A DNA stretch of 64,000 bases from DAOUJI01 sp965237875 (GTDB taxonomy: Bacteria; Chloroflexota; Dehalococcoidia; Lucifugimonadales; JAGWBF01): positions 248,001-312,000 of the forward strand of contig CBDEGP010000001.1 of assembly GCA_965237875.1 (NCBI GenBank), written 5' to 3'. The translations under genes and the position numbers were made by a program. Below the pieces are notes generated by a model. That model ran no database searches and was not told where the DNA came from. It saw nothing but the letters and a program-made list of their open reading frames with translations. Positions 15,957-24,649 of this stretch are shown here, piece by piece. Each line of letters starts with the position of its first letter. Positions within the stretch are counted from its first letter, which is position 1.

Positions 15957-16247
15957 ATGACCACAGCTGCGCCAATCCACCCAGGAGAACATCTGGCGGA
16001 GTTTCTGGAAGAGCTCGGCATCAGCCAGTACCGTCTAGCGAAGGCTATAGGGGCGGCCCCCATACGCATCAACGACATCGTCCACTGCCGCAGGTCCATT
16101 ACGGCGGACACGGCGCTGAAAATCGGACAGGCTCTGGGAACGACCCCGGAGTTCTGGCTGAACCTCCAGCGGATGTACGACTTGGATGTCGCCCGGACCT
16201 CGACCGACATCAGCGGCGTCAAAGTCCTCGTCGAGTCACCCGCATGA
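15957..16247 (+). CDS. higA: HigA-type antitoxin, HTH repressor
   Basis: A 96-residue XRE-family helix-turn-helix protein of the HigA/VapI group. IHPGEHLAEFLEELGISQYRLA and the following INDIVHCRRSITADTALK form the DNA-binding region; GTTPEFWLNLQRMYDLD is the typical family end. It neutralises HigB and probably represses the shared promoter at the palindrome at 15640-15654. An AGGAG ribosome binding site precedes the ATG. Confidence 0.95.
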   Translation: MTTAAPIHPGEHLAEFLEELGISQYRLAKAIGAAPIRINDIVHCRRSITADTALKIGQALGTTPEFWLNLQRMYDLDVARTSTDISGVKVLVESPA

Positions 16248-16249
16248 AC

Positions 16250-16600
16250 CGTTTCGAACCGGCGACTGGGCAGGGGACACGCCGGTATGTAGCCCCGTAC
16301 CCGCGAGCCGGTAGGCATCTTCTCCTCGGAAAAGTACGCTATATCCGGCTCCCGAACGGTGTCTGGGTCGCGTTCCAGCCAGACTCTAGAGTCGGAGGCT
16401 GTCAGGGAGCCAAGCTTCAAGGGCTTTATGAAGTTGCCCAACAGAATGCCCAGATTCATCACAATCCTGCCGTGTTCATATCCTGTCGGCATCGTTTCGC
16501 AGAGCGCCCCCCGGATCAATTCACCCCGAACGCCCTCGCTGTACAATCTGAGCAGGTCTTGGGCGGTCAGGCGTTGGGCATCAATCTTTGTGTCAGCCAT
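16250..16600 (-). pseudogene. truncated Uma2-family nuclease-like gene
   Basis: Starts with ATG at 16600 and reads as a Uma2 (DUF820) protein: MADTKIDAQRLTAQDLLRL, then ELIRGAL, PTGYEHGRIVMNLG, DSRVWLERDPDTVREPDIAYF and a GSRVRGY block. After this the expected PDLAVEV segment is missing; a frame-shifted VSPAQS-like stretch suggests a deletion. Family members run to about 190 residues, so the C-terminal third is gone. The minus-strand frame continues antisense to higA only by chance. It was probably broken when higBA was acquired. Confidence 0.65.
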
Positions 16601-16718
16601 GTTGGACCCCTCTAACAGAAACCATACGTGGAATTATGTTACAACTTCTCAAACTTCTGCCAGGTTCTTGTGGGCGGGGCTGACGGCGTTCTACGCCGGG
16701 CCTTTCTCAATTAAGCTC

Positions 16719-16793
16719 TGGTACCCCCGGTGAGACTCGAACTCACGCACCTGGCTCCGGAGGCCAGCGCTCTATCCTCTGAGCTACGGGGGC
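16719..16793 (-). tRNA. tRNA-Arg (anticodon CCG)
   Basis: Minus-strand cloverleaf with acceptor GCCCCCG/CGGGGGT, anticodon stem CTGGC/GCCAG and loop CTCCGGA giving CCG, T arm with GTTCGAGTC, and encoded CCA. Confidence 0.96.
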
Positions 16794-16844
16794 GGCACGT
16801 TTTAGAATAACATGGGGCTAACGCTCCAACAAGGCAGGCGGGGC

Positions 16845-18194
16845 TTACTCTTCAGGCAGCGCGCGGCTCGGAGGAGGCTCTTTCACTCGCAACAGTATAC
16901 CTGCCCCGAATGCCAGCGCCACCGCAATGGGGCTCAGCACAGCGCCCATCTTGGCAGGCTCTAAGAACACCTCACCCTCAAACGCCTTGGCCGCGACGAA
17001 AAGGGCGACCGTTAGACCTAGGCCGGCGATGACGCCGGCCACGAACAGGTGTTTGAGCGCCATTCCCGTCGGAAGCGGGAACCCCATCTTCGAGCCCACC
17101 CAGGAGAAGAGGGTTATGCCCCCGGTTTTCCCAACTATCAGCGACAGCAAGACCACAAAGGTGACCGGGCTGACGCTGGTGAAAGCCACGCCTGCATTGA
17201 ATAGACCGAAAAAGAACAGTCCGTAGTCCACAATGCCCTTGAGCCTGTGCTCGAACTGCGCCAGCGGGCTGTTCCTCCCGAGGCCCGAAATTGCAGCCTC
17301 GACGGCTTGCCAAGCGCCGGGGCTCTCCTCCTGCGCCGCTGGGCGGGTCTGACTTTCGCTCAGGCGCTGGCTAGGGGGCAATTGCCGGTCAGAGGGCGAC
17401 GGGTGGCCGGAAGGCAGGAAGGGGACTATGACTATCAGGGCCAACGCCGGCTCGATTCCGGATTTAGTCATGCCTATCCAACTCATCACGCCGCCTATGA
17501 GTACATAGGGCAGCCAGCGGCCGACACCGAGCCGTCTCAATCCGTACGAAACCGCCATGCCGCCCAAAGTCAACAGCAGCCATACCGGCTCCACGGGATG
17601 CTGGGGATCGGTATAGAAGACTCCGATTATCAACAGACCTATGGCATCGTCGGCGACCGCCAGCAGCAGCAGAAAGTTCACCGCGGGGTGCAGGGGTCCG
17701 AAGACCATACGCGCCACCAACCAGGCCAGGGCAATGTCCGTGGCGGTGGGGATTGCCCAGCCCCTCGCCACGTCGCTGAAGTCGTCGCCGCCTCCGTAGA
17801 ACGCGAAAGTCAGGACGAAGTAGACGCCCACCGGTCCCAGTATTCCCCCAAGGGTGCCCAGCAGTGGGTTGACGGCCTTGCCCGGAGGATTGAGCGCCCC
17901 GCCCGGAAGTATGGAGGTGGTTATCTCTTTGGCTGCCAGGCCAAAGAAGAAGACCATGAATATTTCGTTGACCAGGTAATGAAGGGTGACTTCCCGTCCG
18001 AACAGTGAGGCGCCGGCGCCGAAAATGTTGAAGTGCACCATGTCTTCATAGGCATGGGAGTCTATGTTGGCGAAAACCAAGCTGGCAAGAACACCCGATA
18101 TGAGGGGGAAGGAGTATTCTTCTAGGACCCGGGTGACATTAACGGCTAGGCGTGTGAATCCCCACTCGGGAGGAGTGGGCTGTTGGACACTCAA
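16845..18194 (-). CDS. nhaA: Na+/H+ antiporter NhaA
   Basis: A 449-residue inner-membrane antiporter exporting Na+ in exchange for H+. About 11-12 hydrophobic segments; the family signatures PTATDIALAW and LLAVADDAIGLLIIG (with the two adjacent Asp of the transport site) are present, as is the EIFMVFFFGLAAKEI segment. A hydrophilic loop of about 60 residues (GHPSPSDRQLPPSQRL onward) in the middle is longer than in E. coli NhaA. It is divergent from glmU and preceded by an extended -10 promoter; a GGAG ribosome binding site lies about 10 bases before the ATG. Confidence 0.96.
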   Translation of the reverse strand: MSVQQPTPPEWGFTRLAVNVTRVLEEYSFPLISGVLASLVFANIDSHAYEDMVHFNIFGAGASLFGREVTLHYLVNEIFMVFFFGLAAKEITTSILPGGALNPPGKAVNPLLGTLGGILGPVGVYFVLTFAFYGGGDDFSDVARGWAIPTATDIALAWLVARMVFGPLHPAVNFLLLLAVADDAIGLLIIGVFYTDPQHPVEPVWLLLTLGGMAVSYGLRRLGVGRWLPYVLIGGVMSWIGMTKSGIEPALALIVIVPFLPSGHPSPSDRQLPPSQRLSESQTRPAAQEESPGAWQAVEAAISGLGRNSPLAQFEHRLKGIVDYGLFFFGLFNAGVAFTSVSPVTFVVLLSLIVGKTGGITLFSWVGSKMGFPLPTGMALKHLFVAGVIAGLGLTVALFVAAKAFEGEVFLEPAKMGAVLSPIAVALAFGAGILLRVKEPPPSRALPEE

Positions 18195-18230
18195 GTCTGC
18201 TCCATGGACAACGAGGGGTGAGCGGCCCCG

Positions 18231-18239
18231 ATTATATCA
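18231..18239 (-). promoter_or_regulatory. extended -10 promoter for nhaA
   Basis: On the minus strand this reads TGATATAAT, an extended -10 element, about 37 bases before the nhaA start codon. No good -35 is visible, as expected for extended -10 promoters. Confidence 0.5.
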
Positions 18240-18418
18240 TCGACTCCACACTGCCGCCACACGCATCAGGCGGCACGGGCTACGAAATCCTCACTGTTCC
18301 CAGTTTAATGCGTGCGAAACCTGCTAACCTTGACCGCCCGAATCGGGGACAATTAACATGGATTCGCACATGGGTTTTCTTACGGAGCTCCGATATTCGA
18401 TGGGAGGAGGCGTCCTAT

Positions 18419-19774
18419 ATGAGTGAATGGGCTGGAGTAGTCCTGGCCGGGGGGCGCGGCGAACGGATGAAGTCCAAACTGCCCAAACCCCTCCACAAGG
18501 TCTGCGGCAGAGAGCTCGTCCGTTATCCGGTGCAGGCCTTAAGGGAAGCCGGAATCCGCCGGATCGTCGTGGTCTTGTCACCCGTGTCTGAGGGACCTCT
18601 AAAGGAATTTTTGGGACCGGATGTTGAATACGCCATACAGGAAGAACCTCTGGGAACGGGTCATGCCCTGCTGCAGGCAAGCAGCCTCTTGGAAACCTCC
18701 GGGGACGCCGTCGTCGCCCTCAATGCAGACAGCCCGTTGATTTCCGCCGGGACGATAGAGCGTCTCTGTCGGACTCACGAGTCCCAAGGGCATACGGCGA
18801 CTCTGCTTTCGGCCCCCGCCTGCGGATTTGACGACTTGGGAGCGCTGGTCAAAGACGAGAACGGCCAAGTGGTGCGCATCGTCGAAGCCGGTGACCCGGA
18901 CTTTCCGGACCGTCAATCAAAAGAGGTCAACACAGGTGTCTATTCCTTCAACGGCCCGTGGCTATGGAGCAGACTGAGGCGCATCCCAAGGGCGGCATCG
19001 GGAGAGTATTACGTCACTTCTCTTGTGGAGATGGCCGCCGCGGAAGGCGCCCCGGTGGGTTCGGCGCCTGTCGAGCAGCCTGAAGAGGCGATGGGCGTCA
19101 ACACGCGCGTGCACCTCGCTCAGGCTGAAGCCATCCTGCGGGAGAGAATTCGGCGCCATTGGATGCTGAACGGAGTCACCATCATGGACCCTGCCTCCAC
19201 CTTTATCGACGCCGACGTAAAACTAGGGCGGGACACCACGATATACCCCAACTCCATGACACTGGGGAGGTCTGAGATAGGCGAAGACTGTGTCATTGGC
19301 CCCAACTCGGTGATCACCGATTCAAAGATAGGAGACGGCTGCCAGATAATCGCCTCCCATTTGGAGGAAGCGATTGTCGAGAATGGTGTGGATATGGGCC
19401 CCTTCTGCCACTTGAGACCGGGAGCGCATCTGGAGGAGGGTGTCCATCTCGGGAACTACGTGGAGGTGAAGAACAGCCGGTTGGGCGCGGGGTCAGTGAT
19501 GGGCCACTTCGGGTACATAGGAGACGCTACAATAGGCTCCAACGTAAACATCGGCGCCGGCGCCGTCACCTGCAACTATGACGGTGTGGACAAACATCCC
19601 ACCATAATCGGAGACGGAGCCTTTATCGGTTGTGATACTATGCTGGTAGCTCCTGTCGCCGTCGGCGCCAATTCGGCCACCGGAGCAGGGGCGGTTGTCA
19701 CTAAAGACGTGCCTGAGGCTCGACTGGCCGTGGGAGTCCCTGCTAGAATAGTGGAGCGCGATCAACACGAGTAG
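18419..19774 (+). CDS. glmU: bifunctional UDP-GlcNAc pyrophosphorylase/glucosamine-1-phosphate acetyltransferase
   Basis: Makes UDP-N-acetylglucosamine for the cell envelope: acetylates glucosamine-1-phosphate, then adds UMP. The 451-residue length is normal. The uridyltransferase domain opens with VVLAGGRGERMKSKLPKPLH (residues 7-26); the C-terminal half (from about residue 250) is a left-handed beta-helix of hexapeptide repeats (IGEDCVIGPNSVI, VNIGAGAVTCNYDG). The start at 18419 has GGGAGGAGG about 8 bases upstream and matches the family; a longer frame from 18218 does not. Confidence 0.97.
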   Translation: MSEWAGVVLAGGRGERMKSKLPKPLHKVCGRELVRYPVQALREAGIRRIVVVLSPVSEGPLKEFLGPDVEYAIQEEPLGTGHALLQASSLLETSGDAVVALNADSPLISAGTIERLCRTHESQGHTATLLSAPACGFDDLGALVKDENGQVVRIVEAGDPDFPDRQSKEVNTGVYSFNGPWLWSRLRRIPRAASGEYYVTSLVEMAAAEGAPVGSAPVEQPEEAMGVNTRVHLAQAEAILRERIRRHWMLNGVTIMDPASTFIDADVKLGRDTTIYPNSMTLGRSEIGEDCVIGPNSVITDSKIGDGCQIIASHLEEAIVENGVDMGPFCHLRPGAHLEEGVHLGNYVEVKNSRLGAGSVMGHFGYIGDATIGSNVNIGAGAVTCNYDGVDKHPTIIGDGAFIGCDTMLVAPVAVGANSATGAGAVVTKDVPEARLAVGVPARIVERDQHE

Positions 19775-19812
19775 GAGCATGTCGTTAGGCCCTCTTAGCC
19801 CACCAAGGGCGT

Positions 19813-21012
19813 GTGAGAGGACAGAAAGAATTGGATACAGACGGTTTAGCATCCGGTTTATCCCTGGCGGGTTTCCTATTTATCTTCTTCTACCTGGCCC
19901 TTGCCGAGTCGGCGTCAGCGTCTATATTCCATAGAAGCCGGTCCATCCGCGCTGCGCTCCCGTCTCTTCTACGGCTCGGCGCCGCAATTTCGGCCGCTCT
20001 GTCTACGGTGTCTCTTCTGGCCAGCCAGGACGCCGCGAATGTCGCCGCAATTAGCGGGGCGTCCATAGGGCTTCTGGCGTTCCTTTTATTACTGGAAGTT
20101 GTTGGCCATGCCATTGGGGCCAGGCGTCCCCGCATCGCTATGACCTTGGCGACGCCCATACTAGCCATCACAGGCAGCCGGCCAAGGAACGCAGGCGATT
20201 CGGCCAACGGGGGCGTGTTGAACGGCGTCGGAGGCAGGGCCAACTGGCCTGTTGCGAGCATGGACAATGTCCTCAGCCCGGAGCAATGGGCTGACCTGGA
20301 CTCTCACGAGCGTTTCATGATCCGCTCGATTATGCGTTTGGATGAGGCCACGGTCCGCGAAGTGATGGTGCCAAGGGTGGACGTCGTAGCCGTAGAAAAG
20401 ACGACTTCCGTGCGCGACGTGGGGCGCCGGATGCAAGAGTCAGGCCACACGAGGCTGCCTGTATACAACGGCAACATCGACAATGTGGAGGGTGTGGTCT
20501 ACGCCAGGGACCTGCTGCCCTTTTTGGGACAGGGAAGTGATTATCCGGCCCTCGAAAAAATGATCAGGCCCGCTTTCTTCATCCCGGAGTTCAAGCGTTT
20601 GGATGAGCTCCTCCGAGAGCTCCAGGCCAAACGGGTGCAGATGGCCCTCGTGGTGGACGAGTACGGCGGCATTGAGGGGCTGGTCACCCTCGAGGACTTG
20701 CTGGAGGAGATCGTCGGTGAGATCGAAGACGAGTTCTCCCGCAGTCACGAACCCCGGGTGGTGCCATTGGCCAATGGAGACATCATCGTTGACGCCATGG
20801 TGAGCCTTGATCAGCTTTCGGAGTTGTTGTCCACCGAAATTCAAAGTGAAGATGTGGATACGGTGGGCGGACTCGTGTACAGCGGTCTCGGCAAAATCCC
20901 CCATTTGGGAGACACCGTATCCTATAACGGGCTCACCATTGAGGTCGTTTCTCTTCTGGGGCGGCGCATTAGGCGGCTGCGCCTCCGGAAGGGCGCTTCC
21001 AACCCGACTTAA
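19813..21012 (+). CDS. CNNM/CorC-type membrane protein with CBS pair
   Basis: A 399-residue member of the hemolysin-C/CNNM group, probably a metal (Mg or Co) transporter or regulator in the membrane. The N-terminal 120 residues hold about three or four hydrophobic segments but the part is degenerate relative to typical DUF21 domains. Two CBS domains follow (MVPRVDVVAVEK... and RVQMALVVDEYGGIEGLVTLED), then a CorC/HlyC C-terminal domain ending in VVSLLGRRIRRLRLRK. Start is a GTG with a weak ribosome binding site; a TTG at 19831 with AGAGG upstream is an alternative. It lies 38 bases after glmU and may be cotranscribed. Confidence 0.88.
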   Translation: MRGQKELDTDGLASGLSLAGFLFIFFYLALAESASASIFHRSRSIRAALPSLLRLGAAISAALSTVSLLASQDAANVAAISGASIGLLAFLLLLEVVGHAIGARRPRIAMTLATPILAITGSRPRNAGDSANGGVLNGVGGRANWPVASMDNVLSPEQWADLDSHERFMIRSIMRLDEATVREVMVPRVDVVAVEKTTSVRDVGRRMQESGHTRLPVYNGNIDNVEGVVYARDLLPFLGQGSDYPALEKMIRPAFFIPEFKRLDELLRELQAKRVQMALVVDEYGGIEGLVTLEDLLEEIVGEIEDEFSRSHEPRVVPLANGDIIVDAMVSLDQLSELLSTEIQSEDVDTVGGLVYSGLGKIPHLGDTVSYNGLTIEVVSLLGRRIRRLRLRKGASNPT

Positions 21013-21123
21013 GACCGACAGCGCCCCGAATGCAAGGGCCGTCCACCGGACGCCCGGCGTGGAGTGCATGGGGAAACGGTTGTTGTGAGTCCCAAGGTTT
21101 GCAGGCGCCTCTAAGCAAAGGAA

Positions 21124-21149
21124 GGGGGCCTCTTAATCAAGAGGCCCCC
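21124..21149. terminator. bidirectional terminator hairpin
   Basis: A perfect 11-bp stem GGGGGCCTCTT/AAGAGGCCCCC with loop AATC. It sits between the convergent CNNM gene and the minus-strand secreted protein gene. The T run is short on the plus side; TTCCTTT follows on the minus side. Confidence 0.8.
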
Positions 21150-21175
21150 TTAACGATTCCTGTTTCGGGCTGAGG

Positions 21176-21583
21176 TTATTTCACGACTTCCGCTTCTATT
21201 ACGATCAGCGGCGCGCTCGCCACCCAGTCGCCGCCGATGACCAGAGCTCTGACCGTATAAACGCCGATTTCCAGCGCATCCGGAAGGGAGGTCGAGACTT
21301 GGAAGACACCCGCATCGTTGGCGGTTCCGCCGCCGATTATCGGGTTGATGCCGTTCGTCATCCTAAATATCTGGACCAAGACGGCCTCACCCGGCTCGAA
21401 TCCTGCGCCTATGGCGTCCAGGGTTCCGCCTTGTTGGACTTTGTAACTGTCCAACTGGAGTTCCACCTTGCGGAGGTCTTGTTCCTGGTTGCTGTTGGCA
21501 GCCCAGGTGACTCCTGTCACAACGGTGAGAACCGCGACGATAAGAGCAACGATAGCCAGCTTATTCGCGCTTATTAGCCTCAT
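21176..21583 (-). CDS. secreted or membrane-anchored hypothetical protein
   Basis: A 135-residue protein. Residues about 8-28 (KLAIVALIVAVLTVVTGVTW) form a signal or anchor helix; the rest is a beta-rich domain with DSYKVQQGGTLDAIGAGFEPGE, a pattern seen in Ig-like/IPT-type surface domains, and ends VIEAEVVK. It should face the outside of the membrane. No enzyme motif. It has its own near-consensus promoter about 85-115 bases upstream and an AAGGAGG ribosome binding site, so it is probably well expressed. Confidence 0.75.
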   Translation of the reverse strand: MRLISANKLAIVALIVAVLTVVTGVTWAANSNQEQDLRKVELQLDSYKVQQGGTLDAIGAGFEPGEAVLVQIFRMTNGINPIIGGGTANDAGVFQVSTSLPDALEIGVYTVRALVIGGDWVASAPLIVIEAEVVK

Positions 21584-21669
21584 CGGGCCTCCTTCTACAT
21601 GCCAAGCGTGCCGATTACGGCTAAACAGCCGTTGCTCGGATACAAATCCACCATACGTAATCCGGCATA

Positions 21670-21698
21670 ATAATATTAGTCAGGTTGATATATGTCAA
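21670..21698 (-). promoter_or_regulatory. near-consensus sigma70 promoter
   Basis: Minus strand TTGACA (21693-21698), 17-base spacer, TATTAT (21670-21675). It points at the secreted protein gene starting at 21583, leaving a leader of about 80 bases. Confidence 0.75.
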
Positions 21699-21782
21699 GG
21701 GGCCGCAAAGCCATGTATCGGACTTTTTCCGGCATTTTGCGCGACCTCTTTGATTCCTGCGGGACTGCTGGAAAGCTCCCCG

Positions 21783-21811
21783 TTGAAAACAGGCTCCGAA
21801 ACATTTATTCT
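21783..21811 (+). promoter_or_regulatory. promoter for hicB
   Basis: TTGAAA at 21783-21788, 17-base spacer, TATTCT at 21806-21811, 63 bases before the hicB start codon. Confidence 0.55.
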
Positions 21812-21874
21812 CAAGTGAATCCATCATGCAGGTCGATGTGTAGAACATTGGGGAACTCTGGGAGGCATGCCAAG

Positions 21875-22090
21875 ATGAGGAACGAATTCACGGCTGTCAT
21901 TGAAAAAGCGGACGGTTGGTACATAGCCTACTGTCCTGAAATCCCCGGCGCCAACGGTCAAGGGATTACTGTGGATGCGGCTCGTGACAATCTCGCCGAG
22001 GCGATTGCGTTGATCCTCGAAGACCGCCGGGAAGACGGGCTCCGAGGCGTCCCGCCCGATGCGGTATGTGAGACGGTGACTGTCGGTTGA
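21875..22090 (+). CDS. hicB: HicB-like antitoxin
   Basis: A 71-residue HicB/UPF0150-fold protein: EFTAVIEKADGWYIAYCPE, then PGANGQGITVDAARDNLAEAI and LILEDRREDG, the standard small HicB pattern. It normally neutralises a HicA mRNA interferase. The ATG at 21875 has GGGAGG 9 bases upstream and was chosen over a longer frame from 21692. A decayed hicA overlaps its stop codon, so this is now probably a solitary antitoxin. No separate DNA-binding domain is present. Confidence 0.85.
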   Translation: MRNEFTAVIEKADGWYIAYCPEIPGANGQGITVDAARDNLAEAIALILEDRREDGLRGVPPDAVCETVTVG

Positions 22091-22233
22091 AGCGGAACTC
22101 GCTGCTTCGCCACCTCCGTCAGCATGGCTGTTGGCTGAAGCGTGAAGGTCGCGCCCATTCGCTACAAGCCAATAGCTGGAACATCTCTGGCGACATGTAC
22201 AGACCTGAGCTATGCGTCCACTGTCCAACGTGA
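22087..22233 (+). pseudogene. hicA: decayed HicA toxin gene
   Basis: A TTG start overlapping the hicB stop opens a 48-residue frame beginning MKRNSLLRHLRQHGCWLKRE, the standard start of one HicA group (KRxELLRHLxxHGC), with the following HS of the catalytic His region. After that the expected VPRHTEI and KICRDLGI blocks are missing or out of frame, although a frame-shifted LGYPGT stretch downstream (about 22250) may be a relic of the end. The toxin is most likely inactive. Confidence 0.6.
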
Positions 22234-22319
22234 CGGCGGCGGGCATTTGGGATATCCTGGAACAAGGGAACGGCAGGTCCATCAAAACAGGCGACTAGAA
22301 ATCCTTGATTTAGCTATGC

Positions 22320-22408
22320 GGAGAGGTGGCCGAGTGGCTGAAGGCGCCGCTCTCGAAAAGCGGTATACCCCCTGGGTATCGTGGGTTCGAATCCCACCCT
22401 CTCCGCCA
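22320..22408 (+). tRNA. tRNA-Ser (anticodon CGA)
   Basis: Acceptor GGAGAGG/CCTCTCC, anticodon stem CCGCT/AGCGG with loop CTCGAAA giving CGA, long variable arm (TATACCCCCTGGGTA hairpin), T arm GTGGG-TTCGAAT-CCCAC, encoded CCA. Confidence 0.97.
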
Positions 22409-22672
22409 TTCCCGACAACGGACCTTCCTCTCAGCCCTCCGAGTCCTCCGTCAGGAGCGAGTATACGTTCCGCGCGGTAAGCTCTCCCAACAGTTCCCCT
22501 GAACAGTTCCCTTGTGCGCTCATCCAGAACGGGCATAGCAGTGAGTTCGCCAAGACACCGTTCGTCGAGCGTCTCGGTTTCAAAGTGGAACTAGACGCCA
22601 ACTGAAACGAGGATTTTCATAACAATGACATTGCAGGCGGCTTCGGTGCATAGCTTTAGTGTGAATAGTCCC

Positions 22673-23554
22673 CTAGCAGCCGGACCATCTATGGGGGAGC
22701 TGCAACATCCTGGGTGCGTCAAGCTCATGGCATACGGCCTCGAAGGGCCCCGGCGCCACACCCTTCCACTCCAGGTCTCCCAGCGTATGCGGCAGCTGGA
22801 CGTCGGTCCTGAGAGTGGCCAGGTCGCGGTACAGATGGGCGTCGTCCATCCGCTCGTAAAGAGACTGGGCCATTGTCCTTGCGCCTCGGGGAGTCGCCGC
22901 CCACCGGTCGGACTCCGTCGGAATGTCCTCCAAATGTGGATAGACCCCCAGGACTTGGGCCGTGGACTTTGCGCCCCACCGGGGAATTCCGGGTATGCCG
23001 TCCGCCGAGTCTCCAACCAGCGCCAAGTAGTCGGGAATGGACCCGGGGGCGACGCCGAACTTCTCATAGACCCCGCTCTCGTCCAGGTAAACGTCTCGCC
23101 GCCTATCCAGGCACACCACTCTGTTTTCTACGACTGTCTGCGCCAAGTCCTTGTCGGGAGAACATATCACCACCTGTTCCAATCGGGTGTCGCGCCCCCA
23201 TGTCGCAGCCGCCGTGGCCAGAGCGTCGTCCGCTTCATACTCGACCATAGGCCACACCGTCACTCCCAGGGATGAGACCGCTTCTTCAGCCAGGCTGAAC
23301 TGCGACAGCAGGTCTTGAGGTGTCCCCGAGCCGTCCTTGTACCCGGAGAAGAGCCGGTTCCTGAAGGACTCGATCACGTGATCGAAGGCGGCCGCAATAT
23401 GGGTTACCTCCGGTTGGCGCAGCAACGATAGCATAGTCCGGACCAGACCCCGCACGGCGGCCACGGGCCTGCCGTCCTTACCGGACATGGCCGGCATGGC
23501 GAAATGCGCCCTGAACAGCTCATACGTGCCGTCCACCAGATAGAGACGGGCCAT
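22673..23554 (-). CDS. stand-alone 5'-3' exonuclease (PolI N-domain family)
   Basis: A 293-residue FEN-like nuclease without a polymerase domain. It starts LYLVDGTYELFRAHFA; acidic metal ligands are visible in AAFDHV, EYEADDALAT, ICSPDKDL and the helix-hairpin-helix region LVGDSADGIPGIPRWGAKSTAQ. It would remove RNA primers or flaps. Length fits the N-terminal domain of DNA polymerase I (about 290 residues). A 30-base gap separates it from the upstream oxidoreductase, so it may belong to the same minus-strand operon as 23585-25176. Confidence 0.92.
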   Translation of the reverse strand: MARLYLVDGTYELFRAHFAMPAMSGKDGRPVAAVRGLVRTMLSLLRQPEVTHIAAAFDHVIESFRNRLFSGYKDGSGTPQDLLSQFSLAEEAVSSLGVTVWPMVEYEADDALATAAATWGRDTRLEQVVICSPDKDLAQTVVENRVVCLDRRRDVYLDESGVYEKFGVAPGSIPDYLALVGDSADGIPGIPRWGAKSTAQVLGVYPHLEDIPTESDRWAATPRGARTMAQSLYERMDDAHLYRDLATLRTDVQLPHTLGDLEWKGVAPGPFEAVCHELDAPRMLQLPHRWSGC

Positions 23555-23584
23555 TGCTTGCCATTCCTACAGAGGGATTTCAGC

Positions 23585-24649
23585 TTATAGGCGGGCGGCG
23601 CCGCTCGGTCTTTGTTCCGAATCGGAGCAGGGGATGAGGCCGCAGGCTTTGGCCACCAGTTCGTATGATCTGGCCCTCTCCTCAAAACCGTAGCATACGG
23701 TCACGACCCCCAGGTCTGTAGTCCCATAGTCTTCAGCCACCGCCTCCAGCCTGGACCTGACGTACTCGGGGTCACCGTCCACACACCGCTTTCGCTGTTC
23801 AGCCGTCTGGGCCATTTCCAGGGGGCTGAAGTTGTATTTCAGGGCGTCCTCGACCGAGGGTATCCCGGAGGCCATGCCTTTCAGGGAGAGTATCCTTGCC
23901 ACGTTGCGGCTGGAGGCCAGCCTTTCAGCCTCTTCCGCAGTCTCGGCGCACATGACGTGGACCGAGACGTTCACCTTCGGCTCCAGGAGGAACTGGGAAG
24001 GCTGGAATCTATCTTTATAAGCGTTGACTATGCCCGGACCGTCTTCGATCCTGATCCCAAAGAAGTGGGCATAGGCGAAGGGCAGACCCAAATCAGCGGC
24101 CATGAAGGCGCTCTCATAACGGGACCCCAACAGCCAGACGTCGGGATGCGTGCATTCTCCGGGACCCGCGTGAACGTCGGAGAATACGTGGCCCTCCTCC
24201 AGCTCGCCGGTCAGATACCCCAGCACGTCCAACACCTGCCTTGGGAAATGGGCTATGTCCCTGGGCCGTCCGGGATAGGCCAGAGCGGCGGCCGTCAGTT
24301 GATCGCTTCCCGGGGCCCTTCCGATGCCCAGGTCAATCCTCCCGGGGAACAGGGATTCCAGGAGTCGGAAGTTCTCGGCGACCTTCAGGGCGGAGTAGTG
24401 GGAGAGCATGACTCCTCCGCTGCCCACCCTGATTCTGCTGGTGCGGGCTGCTATCTGCCCAATGAGCAGTTCGGGGCTGGCGCCGGCGAAGTTGCGAATG
24501 TTGTGGTGCTCGGCCACCCAGTAGCGCTCATAGCCCCACTCCTCCACCAGCGCGGCGAGCTCTATGCTCTCCCGGAGGGCGTCCCCGCCGGTCCCTCCGG
24601 CCCTAACCGGGGACTGGTCGACTACGGAGAGGGTCAGCTTGCTTCCCAT
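23585..24649 (-). CDS. luciferase-like (LLM) flavin-dependent oxidoreductase
   Basis: A 354-residue TIM-barrel flavoprotein of the MsnO8-type LLM group. Signs: LSVVDQSPV at the start, YWVAEHHN near residue 43, ASPELLIGQIAARTSRIRVGSGGVMLSHY, RIDLGIGRAPG, and a GSRYESA block. Uses FMNH2 or F420H2 to oxidise an unknown substrate. Its ATG overlaps the upstream phosphatase stop by 1 base (TGATG), so the two are translationally coupled. Confidence 0.92.
   Translation of the reverse strand: MGSKLTLSVVDQSPVRAGGTGGDALRESIELAALVEEWGYERYWVAEHHNIRNFAGASPELLIGQIAARTSRIRVGSGGVMLSHYSALKVAENFRLLESLFPGRIDLGIGRAPGSDQLTAAALAYPGRPRDIAHFPRQVLDVLGYLTGELEEGHVFSDVHAGPGECTHPDVWLLGSRYESAFMAADLGLPFAYAHFFGIRIEDGPGIVNAYKDRFQPSQFLLEPKVNVSVHVMCAETAEEAERLASSRNVARILSLKGMASGIPSVEDALKYNFSPLEMAQTAEQRKRCVDGDPEYVRSRLEAVAEDYGTTDLGVVTVCYGFEERARSYELVAKACGLIPCSDSEQRPSGAARL

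Noticed and set aside
15893..16249. Minus-strand continuation of the Uma2 frame under higA.
   Set aside because: After the GSRVRGY block the translation loses family similarity and is simply the complement of higA.
18330..18356. TTGACC...AATTAA as a glmU promoter.
   Set aside because: Only 15 bases separate the two boxes and at 17 the -10 would be TTAACA, a poor match.
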